Under the pieces are notes generated by a model. That model saw only the letters and a list, made by a program, of their open reading frames with translations, was not told the DNA's origin and made no database searches. Made by a program: the position numbers and the translations under genes. From an uncultured Oscillibacter sp. (GTDB taxonomy: Bacteria > Bacillota > Clostridia > Oscillospirales > Oscillospiraceae), in assembly GCA_910583785.1 (NCBI GenBank), contig CAJTZK010000002.1:248001-312000 (forward strand): DNA of 64,000 bases, written 5' to 3'. Below are positions 26,809-35,197 of this stretch, one piece after another. Position 1 is the stretch's first letter, and each line of letters starts with the position of its first letter.

Positions 26809-26884
26809 GCGGGCATAGCTCATCTGGTAGAGCGCCACCTTGCCAAGGTGGAGGTAGCGAGTTCGAGCCTCGTTGCCCGCTCCA
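26809..26884 (+). tRNA. tRNA-Gly (anticodon GCC)
   Basis: Acceptor GCGGGCA/TGCCCGC, anticodon loop TTGCCAA, encoded CCA. Confidence 0.97.
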
Positions 26885-26888
26885 GCTC

Positions 26889-26989
26889 AGGAATTCCCCT
26901 TACCGCTCCGTTTCCCGCCTTGGGCGGAAAACTGTGCCGGACGGGGAATTCCTTCGCTTCCCCACCGGAACCGCTCCGCTGGGTTCCGG
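26889..26989. repeat. Structured spacer: long inverted repeat and hairpin after tRNA-Gly
   Basis: AGGAATTCCCC (26889-26899) pairs with GGGGAATTCCT (26943-26953). Next to it CCGGAACC/GGTTCCGG (26965-26989) forms a second hairpin. It probably ends or processes the four-tRNA transcript. Confidence 0.55.
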
Positions 26990-27077
26990 CGGGGGCCCCA
27001 TTTTTGCGCCACATTGCTTCGCTGATGACGGAGACGGGGAGGCGGAAAAAATTTTTTGAATTTTTTTCAAAAAGGTG

Positions 27078-27106
27078 TAGACTTTTTTGGAGAGTTCGCA
27101 TATAAT
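27078..27106 (+). promoter_or_regulatory. Promoter of tRNA-Cys
   Basis: TAGACT, 17 bp, TATAAT; tRNA-Cys starts 12 bp downstream. Confidence 0.75.
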
Positions 27107-27117
27107 ACAGTATAGAT

Positions 27118-27192
27118 GGTGACATAGCCAAGTGGTAAGGCAAGGGTCTGCAAAACCCTGATTCCCCGGTTCAAATCCGGGTGTCACCTCCA
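27118..27192 (+). tRNA. tRNA-Cys (anticodon GCA)
   Basis: Acceptor GGTGACA/TGTCACC, anticodon loop CTGCAAA, encoded CCA. Transcribed separately from the other four tRNAs. Confidence 0.97.
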
Positions 27193-27226
27193 AAGAAAGA
27201 CCGCCGACGGCGGTCTTTCTTTCTTT
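27192..27226. terminator. Terminator after tRNA-Cys
   Basis: Perfect 14-bp stem AAAGAAAGACCGCC / GGCGGTCTTTCTTT with a GAC loop and T-rich tail. It also faces the end of the convergent DUF1919 gene. Confidence 0.9.
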
Positions 27227-27231
27227 AATGG

Positions 27232-28144
27232 TTATTCTTCCCGGCGGTAATCCGGTTCCCCATTTAGCAATTTGAGCAAATCCACCGCTTTTTTAGTGTT
27301 TTCCATTTGCAAAAACCAAGTCCTGAATTCCCACATCTCCAGCCGCTTTTTATAATACCAATCCCGCCTGATCCTTTTCGCCAGCCTCTCCTGGGTATGC
27401 ACATATTTTGGGGCAGGCCAGCCTGCCGAATACGGATAGGTATTCCTCACGCCTTGGATCCGAGGCTTCAAAAGCAAATTTGACAAACAGTCTGTCTTTA
27501 TTGATTCGCTCCGCTCTTCGCTTCCAATGCTCCTCCGCTTCCTGGGAACTTTTGGAATGCACAAAGTGCAGCTCAACGCTCCTGGCCTCATCTCCAAGCC
27601 TTCCAATCGGAAACGTGCCTTCCCGGGGAACGCCGTCCCGCACCATGGGCAGCGGTTTTCCCAGGTAAAAAAGCGGGTCCTTTATGAATTCACAAAAGGA
27701 TTCCCTTGGCCAATATATATTTATAAGGGGTGACGTAAACGGTAAATTCAATTCCCGGTATACCTTCCCTCCCCAGCAATCATCTGACAATATAGTGACC
27801 GGGTTTTCGCGCAGGGATGCGTATCTTTTGAAATCAAAACACGGAATCTGGAACACCTTGCTGGAAATTATTTTATTGTCCGGTATTCCCAGCGCCAAGG
27901 CTTCCTGTTTAATTTCCGCATAATCCTTTGTCTGCGGAATGATCAGGTAGTCAAATGCTATACCATTTAAATCTTCTTTGCAAACGAGCGGGTAGCCGTC
28001 AAACTTTTTAATATAGCGCGCTTTACTTTTTGACAGTACCGCCACACATTGCACATTGCTCTTCCATTCCTCAAATTTTACCTGGTTAATAATATGTTCG
28101 TATCCCTCTGCCGCTCCCCATATTACACATTGCCTCATAAACAC
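27232..28144 (-). pseudogene. DUF1919 family protein with a frameshift
   Basis: The first about 245 codons from the ATG at 28144 are in one frame. They hold a Rossmann-like N-terminus (CVIWGAAEGYEHIINQVKF) and then the DUF1919 core (VTILSDDCWGGKVYREL, SPLINIYWP, ELHFVHSKSSQEAEEHWKRR, RINKDRLFVKFAF). The expected C-terminus (YVHTQERLAKRIRRDWYY to the TAA at 27232) is in another frame. Removing one base from the CCCCAAAA run at 27406-27413 joins them into about 304 residues. DUF1919 proteins occur in polysaccharide loci. GC content is far below that of the neighbours, which suggests transfer. A sequencing error cannot be excluded. Confidence 0.7.
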
Positions 28145-28450
28145 ACCTCAGCTTTAATCCAATAGTTTTTGTTGTTTTGCGTTAGCAAAACAACATCGGG
28201 GTACCCCGATAAAAATTTTTTTATGGCGGGTATTATGGGCCGCCGTAAACGGGTTAGCTGGTTCCGCAGGCTAGCCATCAAACCGGCAGCGCTCTTTCGT
28301 TTTTGTAGGATTCTTTTCTAGCGGGAATGTTTGCACTTGGCCAGTGCAAGGAATATTTTGACCGGACATAAATGGACCATATATTCACCCCTTTATCTGT
28401 CTCTCAAATACTATACCACAAAAAAATCTTAAAAGAAACCACAACTTGCA
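28145..28450. other. AT-rich hairpin cluster with a 32-codon basic ORF
   Basis: Three perfect hairpins: GTTGTTTTGC/GCAAAACAAC (28171-28194), the 16-bp palindrome ATCGGGGTACCCCGAT (28195-28210) and TTGCACT/AGTGCAA (28331-28349). Between them the plus strand has a short ORF (28223-28321) encoding a very basic peptide beginning MAGIMGRRKRVSWFRRLA. There is no visible ribosome binding site; A5T7 precedes the ATG. A minus-strand extended -10 (TGGTATAGT, near 28410) could drive the DUF1919 gene. Confidence 0.5.
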
Positions 28451-28503
28451 AAAAAGCAGGCAGTTTTCCATTTAGTACCATGGAAAACTGCCTGCTCTTT
28501 TTA
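28451..28503. terminator. Terminator of the V-ATPase operon
   Basis: 16-bp perfect stem GCAGGCAGTTTTCCAT / ATGGAAAACTGCCTGC (28456-28495) with T runs on both sides. It lies 40 bp after the last ATPase gene on the minus strand. Confidence 0.9.
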
Positions 28504-28543
28504 GGCCGATTGCAGAAGCGGTACGGTTCCGGTAAAGCTGTCT

Positions 28544-29257
28544 TCAAACCTCCGCCGCTTCTTCTCCGCTGGACCCGAAAGCCTTGACGGCCCTGGCGTC
28601 CTGCGCCTGCCGTTCCTCAATGGCTTCCTTCAAAATCATATCCTTGACCTTCATGAGCCGGATGGTTGTCGCGCGGTCGTTTTCATCCAGCTTCATGTTG
28701 ATATACCGGATCGCCTCCTGGGTATTGGGGATCATCACGTACTCCAGGGCGTTGACCCGCCGCCGGGTCTTCTCGATCTCCTCCGCCATCAGCTGGGCGG
28801 ACTTCTCAATCTCCGCCAGCTTCAAGAGCTTGCGGAACACCTTCCCCAGCGCGTCCACCGCCGTGTCCAGCTCGCCGGACGTGGCCGCGAAGCCATAGGG
28901 ATAGATATCAGAATCCGACCGGGTCTGGGTCTGGAAGTCGTATACAGGCACGTTGACGGACATGATGTTCTGGAAGGTCATGGTCAGCTCCACGCTCTGC
29001 TTCGGGTACAGCAGGGCCTGCTCCATGGCCTCGGAGCTCATCAGGGCGGAGGCCACCGTGAAGGCCCCGTGGACCGTCATCAGCTCCTCCTCCACCTCGG
29101 CCCGGAGGGCCCGGACCTCCCGGACCGTCTCCAGGAACTGCTTCATCAGCTCATCCCGCTTGTCCTTGAGCAGCTTGTGGCCCCGCTGGGCGGTGCGCAG
29201 CTTGCCTTTCAGGCGGGTGAGCTCCATCCGGGTGGGGCTTACCGTGATATTCGCCAT
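28544..29257 (-). CDS. ntpD: V-type ATPase subunit D (central stalk)
   Basis: 237 residues. Long N- and C-terminal helices (TRMELTRLKGKLRTAQRGHK; KTRRRVNALEYVMIPNTQE) form the antiparallel coiled coil of the rotor shaft inside the A3B3 head. It is last of the nine ATPase genes and follows subunit B by 13 bp, with the operon terminator just after it. Confidence 0.95.
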   Translation of the reverse strand: MANITVSPTRMELTRLKGKLRTAQRGHKLLKDKRDELMKQFLETVREVRALRAEVEEELMTVHGAFTVASALMSSEAMEQALLYPKQSVELTMTFQNIMSVNVPVYDFQTQTRSDSDIYPYGFAATSGELDTAVDALGKVFRKLLKLAEIEKSAQLMAEEIEKTRRRVNALEYVMIPNTQEAIRYINMKLDENDRATTIRLMKVKDMILKEAIEERQAQDARAVKAFGSSGEEAAEV

Positions 29258-29270
29258 GGCTCACCCCTCC

Positions 29271-30659
29271 TTACTGCTCGTCTTTTTTCGGCCAGTACCT
29301 CTCGATTAGCTCCGGCTTGATACGCTTCAGCTCCGCCTTGGGCAGGATGCTCAGGAGCTCCCAGCCCAAATCCAGGGTCTCGAAAATGGAGCGGTTCTCC
29401 TCGTAGCCCTGGTTCACGTAGCGCCGCTCGAACTCGTCGGCAAACTTGGCGTACAGCAAATCCGTGGGCGTCAGGGCCGCCTCGCCCAGGATGGACATCA
29501 GTTCCTTGTTGTCCTTGCCCGTGGAGTAGGCCGCGAAGAGCTGGTTCATGGTATCCGCGTGGTCCTCCCGGGTCTTGCCCTTGCCCACGCCCTTGTCCTT
29601 CAAACGGCTCAGGGAGGGCAGCACGTCCACGGGGGGATGGATCCCCTGGCGGTACAGGGACCGGGCCAGGATGATCTGGCCCTCGGTGATATAGCCCGTC
29701 AGGTCGGGGATGGGGTGGGTCTTGTCGTCCTCGGGCATGGTCAGGATGGGAATCAGGGTGATGGAGCCCTTCTTGCCCAGCTGGCGGCCCGCCCGCTCGT
29801 AGAGCGTGGCCAGGTTCGTGTACAGGTAGCCGGGGAAGCCGCGGCGGCCCGGGACCTCCTTCTTGGCGGCGGAGACCTCGCGGAGGGCCTCGGCGTAGTT
29901 GGTGATGTCGGTCATGATGACCAGGACGTGCATATCCTTCTCAAAGGCCAGGTACTCCGCGGCGGTCAGGGCCATGCGGGGCGTGGCGATGCGCTCCACG
30001 GCGGGGTCGTTGGCCAGGTTCGAGAACAGGACGGTACGGTCAATGGCCCCGGTGCGCTTAAACTCGTTGACGAAGAACTCCGACTCCTCGAAGGTGATGC
30101 CGATGGCCGCGAAGACCACGGCGAAGTTGGCGCTCTCGTCCCCCAGCACCTTGGCCTGGCGGGCAATCTGGGCCGCCAGGTTGGCGTGGGGCAGGCCGGA
30201 GCCGGAGAAGATGGGCAGCTTCTGCCCGCGGACCAGGGTGTTCAATCCATCGATGGTGGAAACGCCCGTCTGGATGAACTCGTTGGGGTAGTCCCGGGCG
30301 GCGGGGTTCATGGGCAGGCCGTCAATGTCCCGGTACTCCTCCGCCAGGATGTCGGGGCCGCCGTCAATGGGGTGGCCCATGCCGTTGAAGACGCGGCCCA
30401 GCATGTCGCCGGACACGCCCAGCTGGAGCGGGTGGCCCAGGAAACGGACCTTGGCGTCAGCCATGTTGATGCCCGCGGCGGACTCGAAGAGCTGGACCAC
30501 GGCGGTGTCGCCGTTGACCTCCAGCACCTGGCCCCGGCGGGTGGTCCCGTCGTGGAGCTCCACTTCCACCAGCTCGTTGTAGGTGACGTTCTCCACCATG
30601 CGGACCATCATCAGCGGGCTGACGATTTCCTCTACGGTTTTGTATTCACGAATCATCAC
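29271..30659 (-). CDS. ntpB: V-type ATPase subunit B (regulatory nucleotide-binding subunit)
   Basis: 462 residues. Homologous to the catalytic subunit but without a Walker A lysine motif (FSGSGLPHANLAAQIARQAK in its place), as expected for B. Other segments are typical, such as EREFFVNEF-like ESEFFVNEFKRTGAIDRT and RGFPGYLYTNLATLYERAG. It alternates with subunit A in the V1 hexamer. Its ATG overlaps the end of subunit A by 4 bp. Confidence 0.97.
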   Translation of the reverse strand: MMIREYKTVEEIVSPLMMVRMVENVTYNELVEVELHDGTTRRGQVLEVNGDTAVVQLFESAAGINMADAKVRFLGHPLQLGVSGDMLGRVFNGMGHPIDGGPDILAEEYRDIDGLPMNPAARDYPNEFIQTGVSTIDGLNTLVRGQKLPIFSGSGLPHANLAAQIARQAKVLGDESANFAVVFAAIGITFEESEFFVNEFKRTGAIDRTVLFSNLANDPAVERIATPRMALTAAEYLAFEKDMHVLVIMTDITNYAEALREVSAAKKEVPGRRGFPGYLYTNLATLYERAGRQLGKKGSITLIPILTMPEDDKTHPIPDLTGYITEGQIILARSLYRQGIHPPVDVLPSLSRLKDKGVGKGKTREDHADTMNQLFAAYSTGKDNKELMSILGEAALTPTDLLYAKFADEFERRYVNQGYEENRSIFETLDLGWELLSILPKAELKRIKPELIERYWPKKDEQ

Positions 30660-32425
30660 ATGTCACCTCCCTGAGCGGCGATTTCAGCGATCTGGGTTTC
30701 CATCTCGGCCCCAATGCCCTCGTAGGCCTGGACGTACTCCTCGGCGGGGACGCTCTTGGCGCGGCCGATCTTCTCCCGGACGGGGATGTCGAACAGCTTC
30801 ATCACGTCCGCCCCCTTGGCGATGGCGTCCCGGCACAGGGCCTCGTAGCGGAGGATCAGGGCCAGGAGCTTGCCCTGGCGGTCATAGCTGGAATAACCGT
30901 CGATGTCGGTAAAGGCGTTCTGCTGGAGGAAGTCCTCCCGGACCATCCGGGCCACTTCCAGGGTCAGCTGGTCGGCGGGGGACAGGGCGTCCTTACCGAC
31001 GAGCTGGACGATTTCGTTCAGGCTGGCCTCCTGCTGGAGGATGCTCATGGCCTTGCCCCGGTCCTTCATGAAGGCCTCGCCAAAGTTCTCGTCAAACCAG
31101 GGCTTCAGGGTATCCAGGTACAGGGAGTAGGAGTTCAGCCAGTTGATGGCGGGGAAGTGCCGCTTATAGGCCAGGGACGCGTCCAGGGCCCAGAAGACCT
31201 TGACGATGCGCATGGTGGCCTGGGAGACGGGCTCGGAGAGGTCGCCGCCCGGAGGCGACACGGCGCCCACGGCGGTCAGGCTGCCCCGGCGCTCGTCGGA
31301 GCCGATGCACTCCACGCTGCCCGCCCGCTCGTAGAACTGGGCCAGGCGGGAGGAGAGGTAGGCGGGGTAGCCCTCTTCGCCGGGCATCTCCTCCAGGCGG
31401 CCGGACATCTCGCGGAGGGCCTCGGCCCAGCGGGAAGTGGAATCGGCGATGACGGCCACGTCATAGCCCATGTCCCGGAAGTACTCAGCGATGGTAATGC
31501 CGGTGTAAACGGAGGCCTCACGGGCCGCCACGGGCATATCGGAGGTGTTGGCAATCAGCACCGTCCGCTTCATCAGGGACTCGCCTGTGCGGGGGTCCTT
31601 CAGTTCGGGGAATTCCCGCAGAACGTCGGTCATCTCGTTGCCCCGCTCGCCGCAGCCGATGTAGACCACAATGTCCACGTCGGACCACTTGGCCAGCTGG
31701 TGCTGGACCACGGTCTTGCCGGAGCCGAAGGGGCCGGGAACGGCGGCGGTGCCGCCCTTGGCGATGGGGAACATGGTGTCGATGATCCGCTGGCCGGAGC
31801 ACAGGGGACGCTCGGGGGAGTATTTCTTCTCATAGGGGCGGCCGATACGGACGGGCCACTTCTGGACCATGGTCAGGGGCACGTCCTTGCCGTCCTCGGT
31901 GGTGAGGGTGGCCACGGTGTCCGTGACCTTGAAGCTGCCGCTCTGGATGGACTTGATGGTGCCTTTCAGGCTGGGGGGCACCATGATTTTGTGGAGCACC
32001 ACGGGAGTCTCGGGAACCGTACCGATGACGTCGCCGCCAATCACCTTGTCCCCGGCTTTCACCGTGGCGGTGAAGTCCCACTTTTTCTCGTGGTCCAGGG
32101 CGGAGACCTCCACGCCGCGGGTAATGTTGGCGCCCACCTTCTCCACGATTTTCTCCAGGGGGCGCTGGATGCCGTCATAGATGCCCTCGATCATACCGGG
32201 GCCCAGCTCCACGCTCATAGGGGCTCCGGTGGTTTCGACGACGGCGCCGGGACCCAGGCCGGAGGTTTCCTCATAGACCTGGATGGAGGCGGCGTCGCCC
32301 TTCATGGTCAGGATTTCGCCGATCAGTCGCTGGGGGCCGACGCGGACCACGTCGCTCATGTTGGCGTTGGACAACCCCGTGGCGACCACCAGCGGCCCGG
32401 ATACTTTAACAACTTTGCCGCTCAA
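30656..32425 (-). CDS. ntpA: V-type ATPase catalytic subunit A
   Basis: 589 residues from a TTG start at 32425, with a GAAGG site upstream. An ATG at 32560 in the same frame would add 45 residues of unrelated hairpin-derived sequence and is rejected. P-loop GPFGSGKT at 231-238, then the A-subunit bulge domain and SRWAEALREMSGRLEEMPGE. It hydrolyses or makes ATP at the A/B interface. An unusual 257-bp spacer with five hairpins separates it from the preceding gene. Confidence 0.96.
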   Translation of the reverse strand: MSGKVVKVSGPLVVATGLSNANMSDVVRVGPQRLIGEILTMKGDAASIQVYEETSGLGPGAVVETTGAPMSVELGPGMIEGIYDGIQRPLEKIVEKVGANITRGVEVSALDHEKKWDFTATVKAGDKVIGGDVIGTVPETPVVLHKIMVPPSLKGTIKSIQSGSFKVTDTVATLTTEDGKDVPLTMVQKWPVRIGRPYEKKYSPERPLCSGQRIIDTMFPIAKGGTAAVPGPFGSGKTVVQHQLAKWSDVDIVVYIGCGERGNEMTDVLREFPELKDPRTGESLMKRTVLIANTSDMPVAAREASVYTGITIAEYFRDMGYDVAVIADSTSRWAEALREMSGRLEEMPGEEGYPAYLSSRLAQFYERAGSVECIGSDERRGSLTAVGAVSPPGGDLSEPVSQATMRIVKVFWALDASLAYKRHFPAINWLNSYSLYLDTLKPWFDENFGEAFMKDRGKAMSILQQEASLNEIVQLVGKDALSPADQLTLEVARMVREDFLQQNAFTDIDGYSSYDRQGKLLALILRYEALCRDAIAKGADVMKLFDIPVREKIGRAKSVPAEEYVQAYEGIGAEMETQIAEIAAQGGDM

Positions 32426-32682
32426 ATTTATGCAACCTTCTTTCAGGATAAATTTGCCGGAATCCCCTCTCCCGTTGCCGCATGCCCGGAAAGGGCTCCA
32501 GGGGAAAACGCCGTTTTCCCTTGGTTTCCCCGTCAAAGCGGGAAAATGAATTTGAATCATTTTCCTGACGACATGCGCGTCAGGAAAATACCAAGACTCC
32601 AGCCGCCTTGGGCGGCGGCTCCAGTGACCGACGTCACTGGAGGGGGGAATCTAAAGGGGGGACGAAGTCCCCTCTTTAAGGA
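32426..32682 (-). repeat. Hairpin array between V-ATPase genes ntpG and ntpA
   Basis: Five inverted repeats in 257 bp: 32502-32520 (GGGAAAAC/GTTTTCCC), 32559-32589 (12-bp perfect stem), 32602-32616 (GCCGCC/GGCGGC), 32619-32642 (10-bp perfect stem CTCCAGTGAC/GTCACTGGAG) and 32653-32677 (GGGGAC/GTCCCC with flanking AAAG/CTTT). No gene is visible. It could be a REP-like insertion, an RNA processing site or an attenuator. Confidence 0.75.
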
Positions 32683-33000
32683 CTAAAGGATATCGGCTCC
32701 CACCGCGCGCTCAATCGCGCGCTGAATGTTGTTCCTGCCGATGCCCAGGGACCCCTGCCGTCCGGGAATCAGGATGATGGCGGGCCGGAGCTCGTCCTTA
32801 TACCGGGAGATCACGTCCTCCAGGTCCTTGGCCAGCTGCTCCGTCAGGTAAATCACCGCGCAGTTTCCCTTGGCCAGCTCACGGATTTTCTCCCTGGCCT
32901 CCGCCGCATCCGCGACGGGGTAGGTGTCCAGTCCCAGGGCCCGGAAGCCCATGACGGACTCCCAATCGCCGATGGCGGCGATCTGATAGGTCATTGCCAT
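32683..33000 (-). CDS. ntpG: V-type ATPase subunit F (central stalk; NtpG in Enterococcus naming)
   Basis: 105 residues, the small Rossmann-like subunit F: IAAIGDWESVMGFRALGLD at the start and GRQGSLGIGRNNIQRAIERA at the C-terminal helix, which binds subunit D. It regulates ATPase activity and links rotor parts. Starts 12 bp after subunit C. Confidence 0.95.
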   Translation of the reverse strand: MAMTYQIAAIGDWESVMGFRALGLDTYPVADAAEAREKIRELAKGNCAVIYLTEQLAKDLEDVISRYKDELRPAIILIPGRQGSLGIGRNNIQRAIERAVGADIL

Positions 33001-33012
33001 ACGTTCACCGCC

Positions 33013-34011
33013 TTACACATAGCCGTTCCGCAGCCGGGAACGGATTACCCCGGCGGGCAGGCCCGCCCCGCGGCCCATCAGCAGGATGCGGATGTTCGTG
33101 TACTCCGTCTCCCGGGCCGCCAGATACCCTAGCAGCGGGGCCTCGCCGAAGGGCACGAACTGCGCCCCGGCCAGGTACTCCCCCACCGCGTCGTCACAGA
33201 GCTTCTCGAAGGCCGTCAGCGGCCCGCCCCGGAGGGCCTCCGCTCCCGCCTCTGCCGCCGCCTGGAGGGACGTGGGACCGTAGAGCTCCTGGAGCCCGCC
33301 GGAGTTCCCGGCGGCGGCCACGGCGTCGGCGCCGATGTCCCCGCCCTCTAACAAAACGGTCTTCAAAAACTCCCCGCCCTTGCCCATCCGCACCGTGCGG
33401 ACCAGGCTCCGGAGGTTCGCCGCGTCGATCTGGATTTTGACGTAGCCCGCCAAAAAGGCGCTGCCCGTCTCCTCCGCCACCGCCGCCATCTCCTGATAGC
33501 AGCGGCGGTCCAGGGCGATGTCGGAGAGCTGGGGGTCCCGGGTGGAATCCAGGATGTCCTTGGCCTCCTCCGCCGCGGCGGCCAGGCCCTCCGGCAGCTC
33601 GTTCAGCCGCCCGGCCTGGACGGCCTCTTTCAGCTCCGCCGCCGGGACGCGGCCCATATCCATCAGCATGGAGTCGGGGCTTACGTTCATGGCCGCAGCC
33701 TTCAGCACGGCCTTGATGTTGTGATAGTCGTATTTCAGCTTGAAAATGTCGATATACCTGGGGTCTGGCGCACCGTCCAGCACGTCGGAGAGGGTGGCCT
33801 CCCGGGCCGCCGAGAGGGCGGCGTCCATGGCCTCGGGACTGCGGGCATCCAGCTCCGGGTACCCGCACTCCTGGAGGATTTTCACCGCCTCCTCGTCGCT
33901 GCGGGCCTCCAGCACCTGTTCCATCCGTTCCCGTGTCAGGAGCCCGGTCTCCATGGCCTTGATGCGGGCCGAGACCGCCAGGTAATCGGTGTCTTTGATT
34001 TTGTTAGCCAA
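33013..34011 (-). CDS. ntpC: V-type ATPase subunit C
   Basis: 332 residues, mainly helical, with DYLAVSARIKAMETGLLT near the start and YDYHNIKAVLKA typical of subunit C (d in some naming). It caps the rotor ring and couples it to the D/F shaft. Follows subunit E with a 16-bp gap in operon order K-E-C-F. Confidence 0.94.
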   Translation of the reverse strand: MANKIKDTDYLAVSARIKAMETGLLTRERMEQVLEARSDEEAVKILQECGYPELDARSPEAMDAALSAAREATLSDVLDGAPDPRYIDIFKLKYDYHNIKAVLKAAAMNVSPDSMLMDMGRVPAAELKEAVQAGRLNELPEGLAAAAEEAKDILDSTRDPQLSDIALDRRCYQEMAAVAEETGSAFLAGYVKIQIDAANLRSLVRTVRMGKGGEFLKTVLLEGGDIGADAVAAAGNSGGLQELYGPTSLQAAAEAGAEALRGGPLTAFEKLCDDAVGEYLAGAQFVPFGEAPLLGYLAARETEYTNIRILLMGRGAGLPAGVIRSRLRNGYV

Positions 34012-34027
34012 GACACTTCCTCCTTCA

Positions 34028-34612
34028 TTACGCGAACAGCTTCTTCACCACGTCTCCCGCAGTCTCCGCCTTTTGCAGGCGCACCAGGGTGTCAAACGCG
34101 CAGTTGACCTCCACGTTCTCGGAGCGGAGGATGAAGCCGCCGGGAATGGAACGGGTCTCGCCGGAGAGGGTCAGCTTCTTCCCGCCGTCCTTGTTGGCTT
34201 TTTCCACGGCGGCCTTGCCCACCTTGCGGCGGTCCTTGTCGGAGAAGATGACCTCCTCCTTCCCGGTGGCGGACGCCTGGACCAGCAGCTCCGCCAGCAC
34301 GGCGGTATACTTCTCCTCCGGCAGGGAGCAGAGCTTTTTCAAAGCCAGGCCGTAGGCCTTCTCCACCATCTCCTGCTTGGCGGCCAGGGCAGCCTTCCGG
34401 GCCTCCATCTGGGCGGTGCCCGCCAGGCGTTCCTCCCGCTCGGCGGCGGCCTTTTTGTTGCGCGCGTCCAGGTCCGCCGCCTCCGCGTCCGCCTGGGCCT
34501 GGTATTTGGCGGTAATCTTCTCCGCCTCGGCCCGGGCCTCGCCCAGGATGCGGTCTATCTCCGCCTGGGCGCTGGCGCTGATGCGCTGGGTGATTCTTTC
34601 AATTCCATTCAT
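34028..34612 (-). CDS. ntpE: V-type ATPase subunit E (peripheral stalk)
   Basis: 194 residues. The N-terminal half is a charged coiled coil (QAEIDRILGEARAEAEKIT) that pairs with the small NtpF/H subunit; the C-terminal half is globular with DKRGGKKLTL-like segments and GGFILRSENVEVNCAFDTL. It ties V1 to the membrane part as part of the stator stalk. Confidence 0.94.
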   Translation of the reverse strand: MNGIERITQRISASAQAEIDRILGEARAEAEKITAKYQAQADAEAADLDARNKKAAAEREERLAGTAQMEARKAALAAKQEMVEKAYGLALKKLCSLPEEKYTAVLAELLVQASATGKEEVIFSDKDRRKVGKAAVEKANKDGGKKLTLSGETRSIPGGFILRSENVEVNCAFDTLVRLQKAETAGDVVKKLFA

Positions 34613-34639
34613 GGTTCAATCCCCTTTCTGCGGGGCCAA

Positions 34640-35173
34640 TTAAGAAATGTTGATGATCATCAGCATGGAAGCCAGCAGAGACAAGATGGCGTAGAACTCC
34701 ACGGTGATGCAGAGCACCATGCCCTTGGACCAGTCGTCGGGCTTCTTGGCCAGGATGTTGATGGAGCCCGCGGCCACGCGGCCCTGGGCGATGGCGGAGA
34801 ACAATCCGCCGAGAGCCATGGGCAGGCAGGCGCAGAAGTACTGGAGCCCCTGGGCCACCGTCATGCCGCTGGCGTCGCCGCCCAGCAGGCCCATGGAGAA
34901 GATGGCGAAGAACCACACCACCAGGCCGTACAGGCCCTGGGTGCCGGGGATCACCTGGAGAATCATGACCTTACCGAACTTGCTGGGGTCCTGGCAGAGG
35001 AGGCCCGTGCCCGCCTCGCCCGCGATGCCCGTGCCCTTGGCCGAGCCGATGCCGGGGAGAACCGCCGCCAGGCCCGCGCCCAGAAGAGCCAGGGCCAGGC
35101 CGCCGAAAGCGCCCAGGAAGGATTGTGCCGCCGCGTTCTGCTCGATCGCCTGAATGAGTTCCATATCCACCAT
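34640..35173 (-). CDS. ntpK: V-type ATPase subunit K (rotor proteolipid), sodium type
   Basis: 177 residues with four membrane helices, a fused pair of hairpins. The first hairpin carries ILQVIPGTQGLYG and the second SAIAQGRVAAG and ITVEFYAIL. By comparison with Enterococcus hirae NtpK, the Na+ ligands Thr78, Gln79, Gln130 and Glu159, and the helper Tyr82, are all present. Only one ion-binding Glu is present per subunit. This predicts Na+ rather than H+ translocation. The ATG follows TAGGAGGAAC. Confidence 0.95.
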   Translation of the reverse strand: MVDMELIQAIEQNAAAQSFLGAFGGLALALLGAGLAAVLPGIGSAKGTGIAGEAGTGLLCQDPSKFGKVMILQVIPGTQGLYGLVVWFFAIFSMGLLGGDASGMTVAQGLQYFCACLPMALGGLFSAIAQGRVAAGSINILAKKPDDWSKGMVLCITVEFYAILSLLASMLMIINIS

Positions 35174-35197
35174 AATGTTGTTCCTCCTAAAATAAAT

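Noticed and set aside
27118..28450. tRNA-Cys as the integration site of the DUF1919 islet
   Set aside because: No second copy of the tRNA-Cys 3' end could be found within 27.2-28.5 kb.
32426..32560. A 45-residue N-terminal extension of V-ATPase subunit A starting at the ATG at 32560
   Set aside because: The extension is read from hairpin DNA, does not resemble subunit A proteins, and the TTG at 32425 has a ribosome binding site and gives the normal length.
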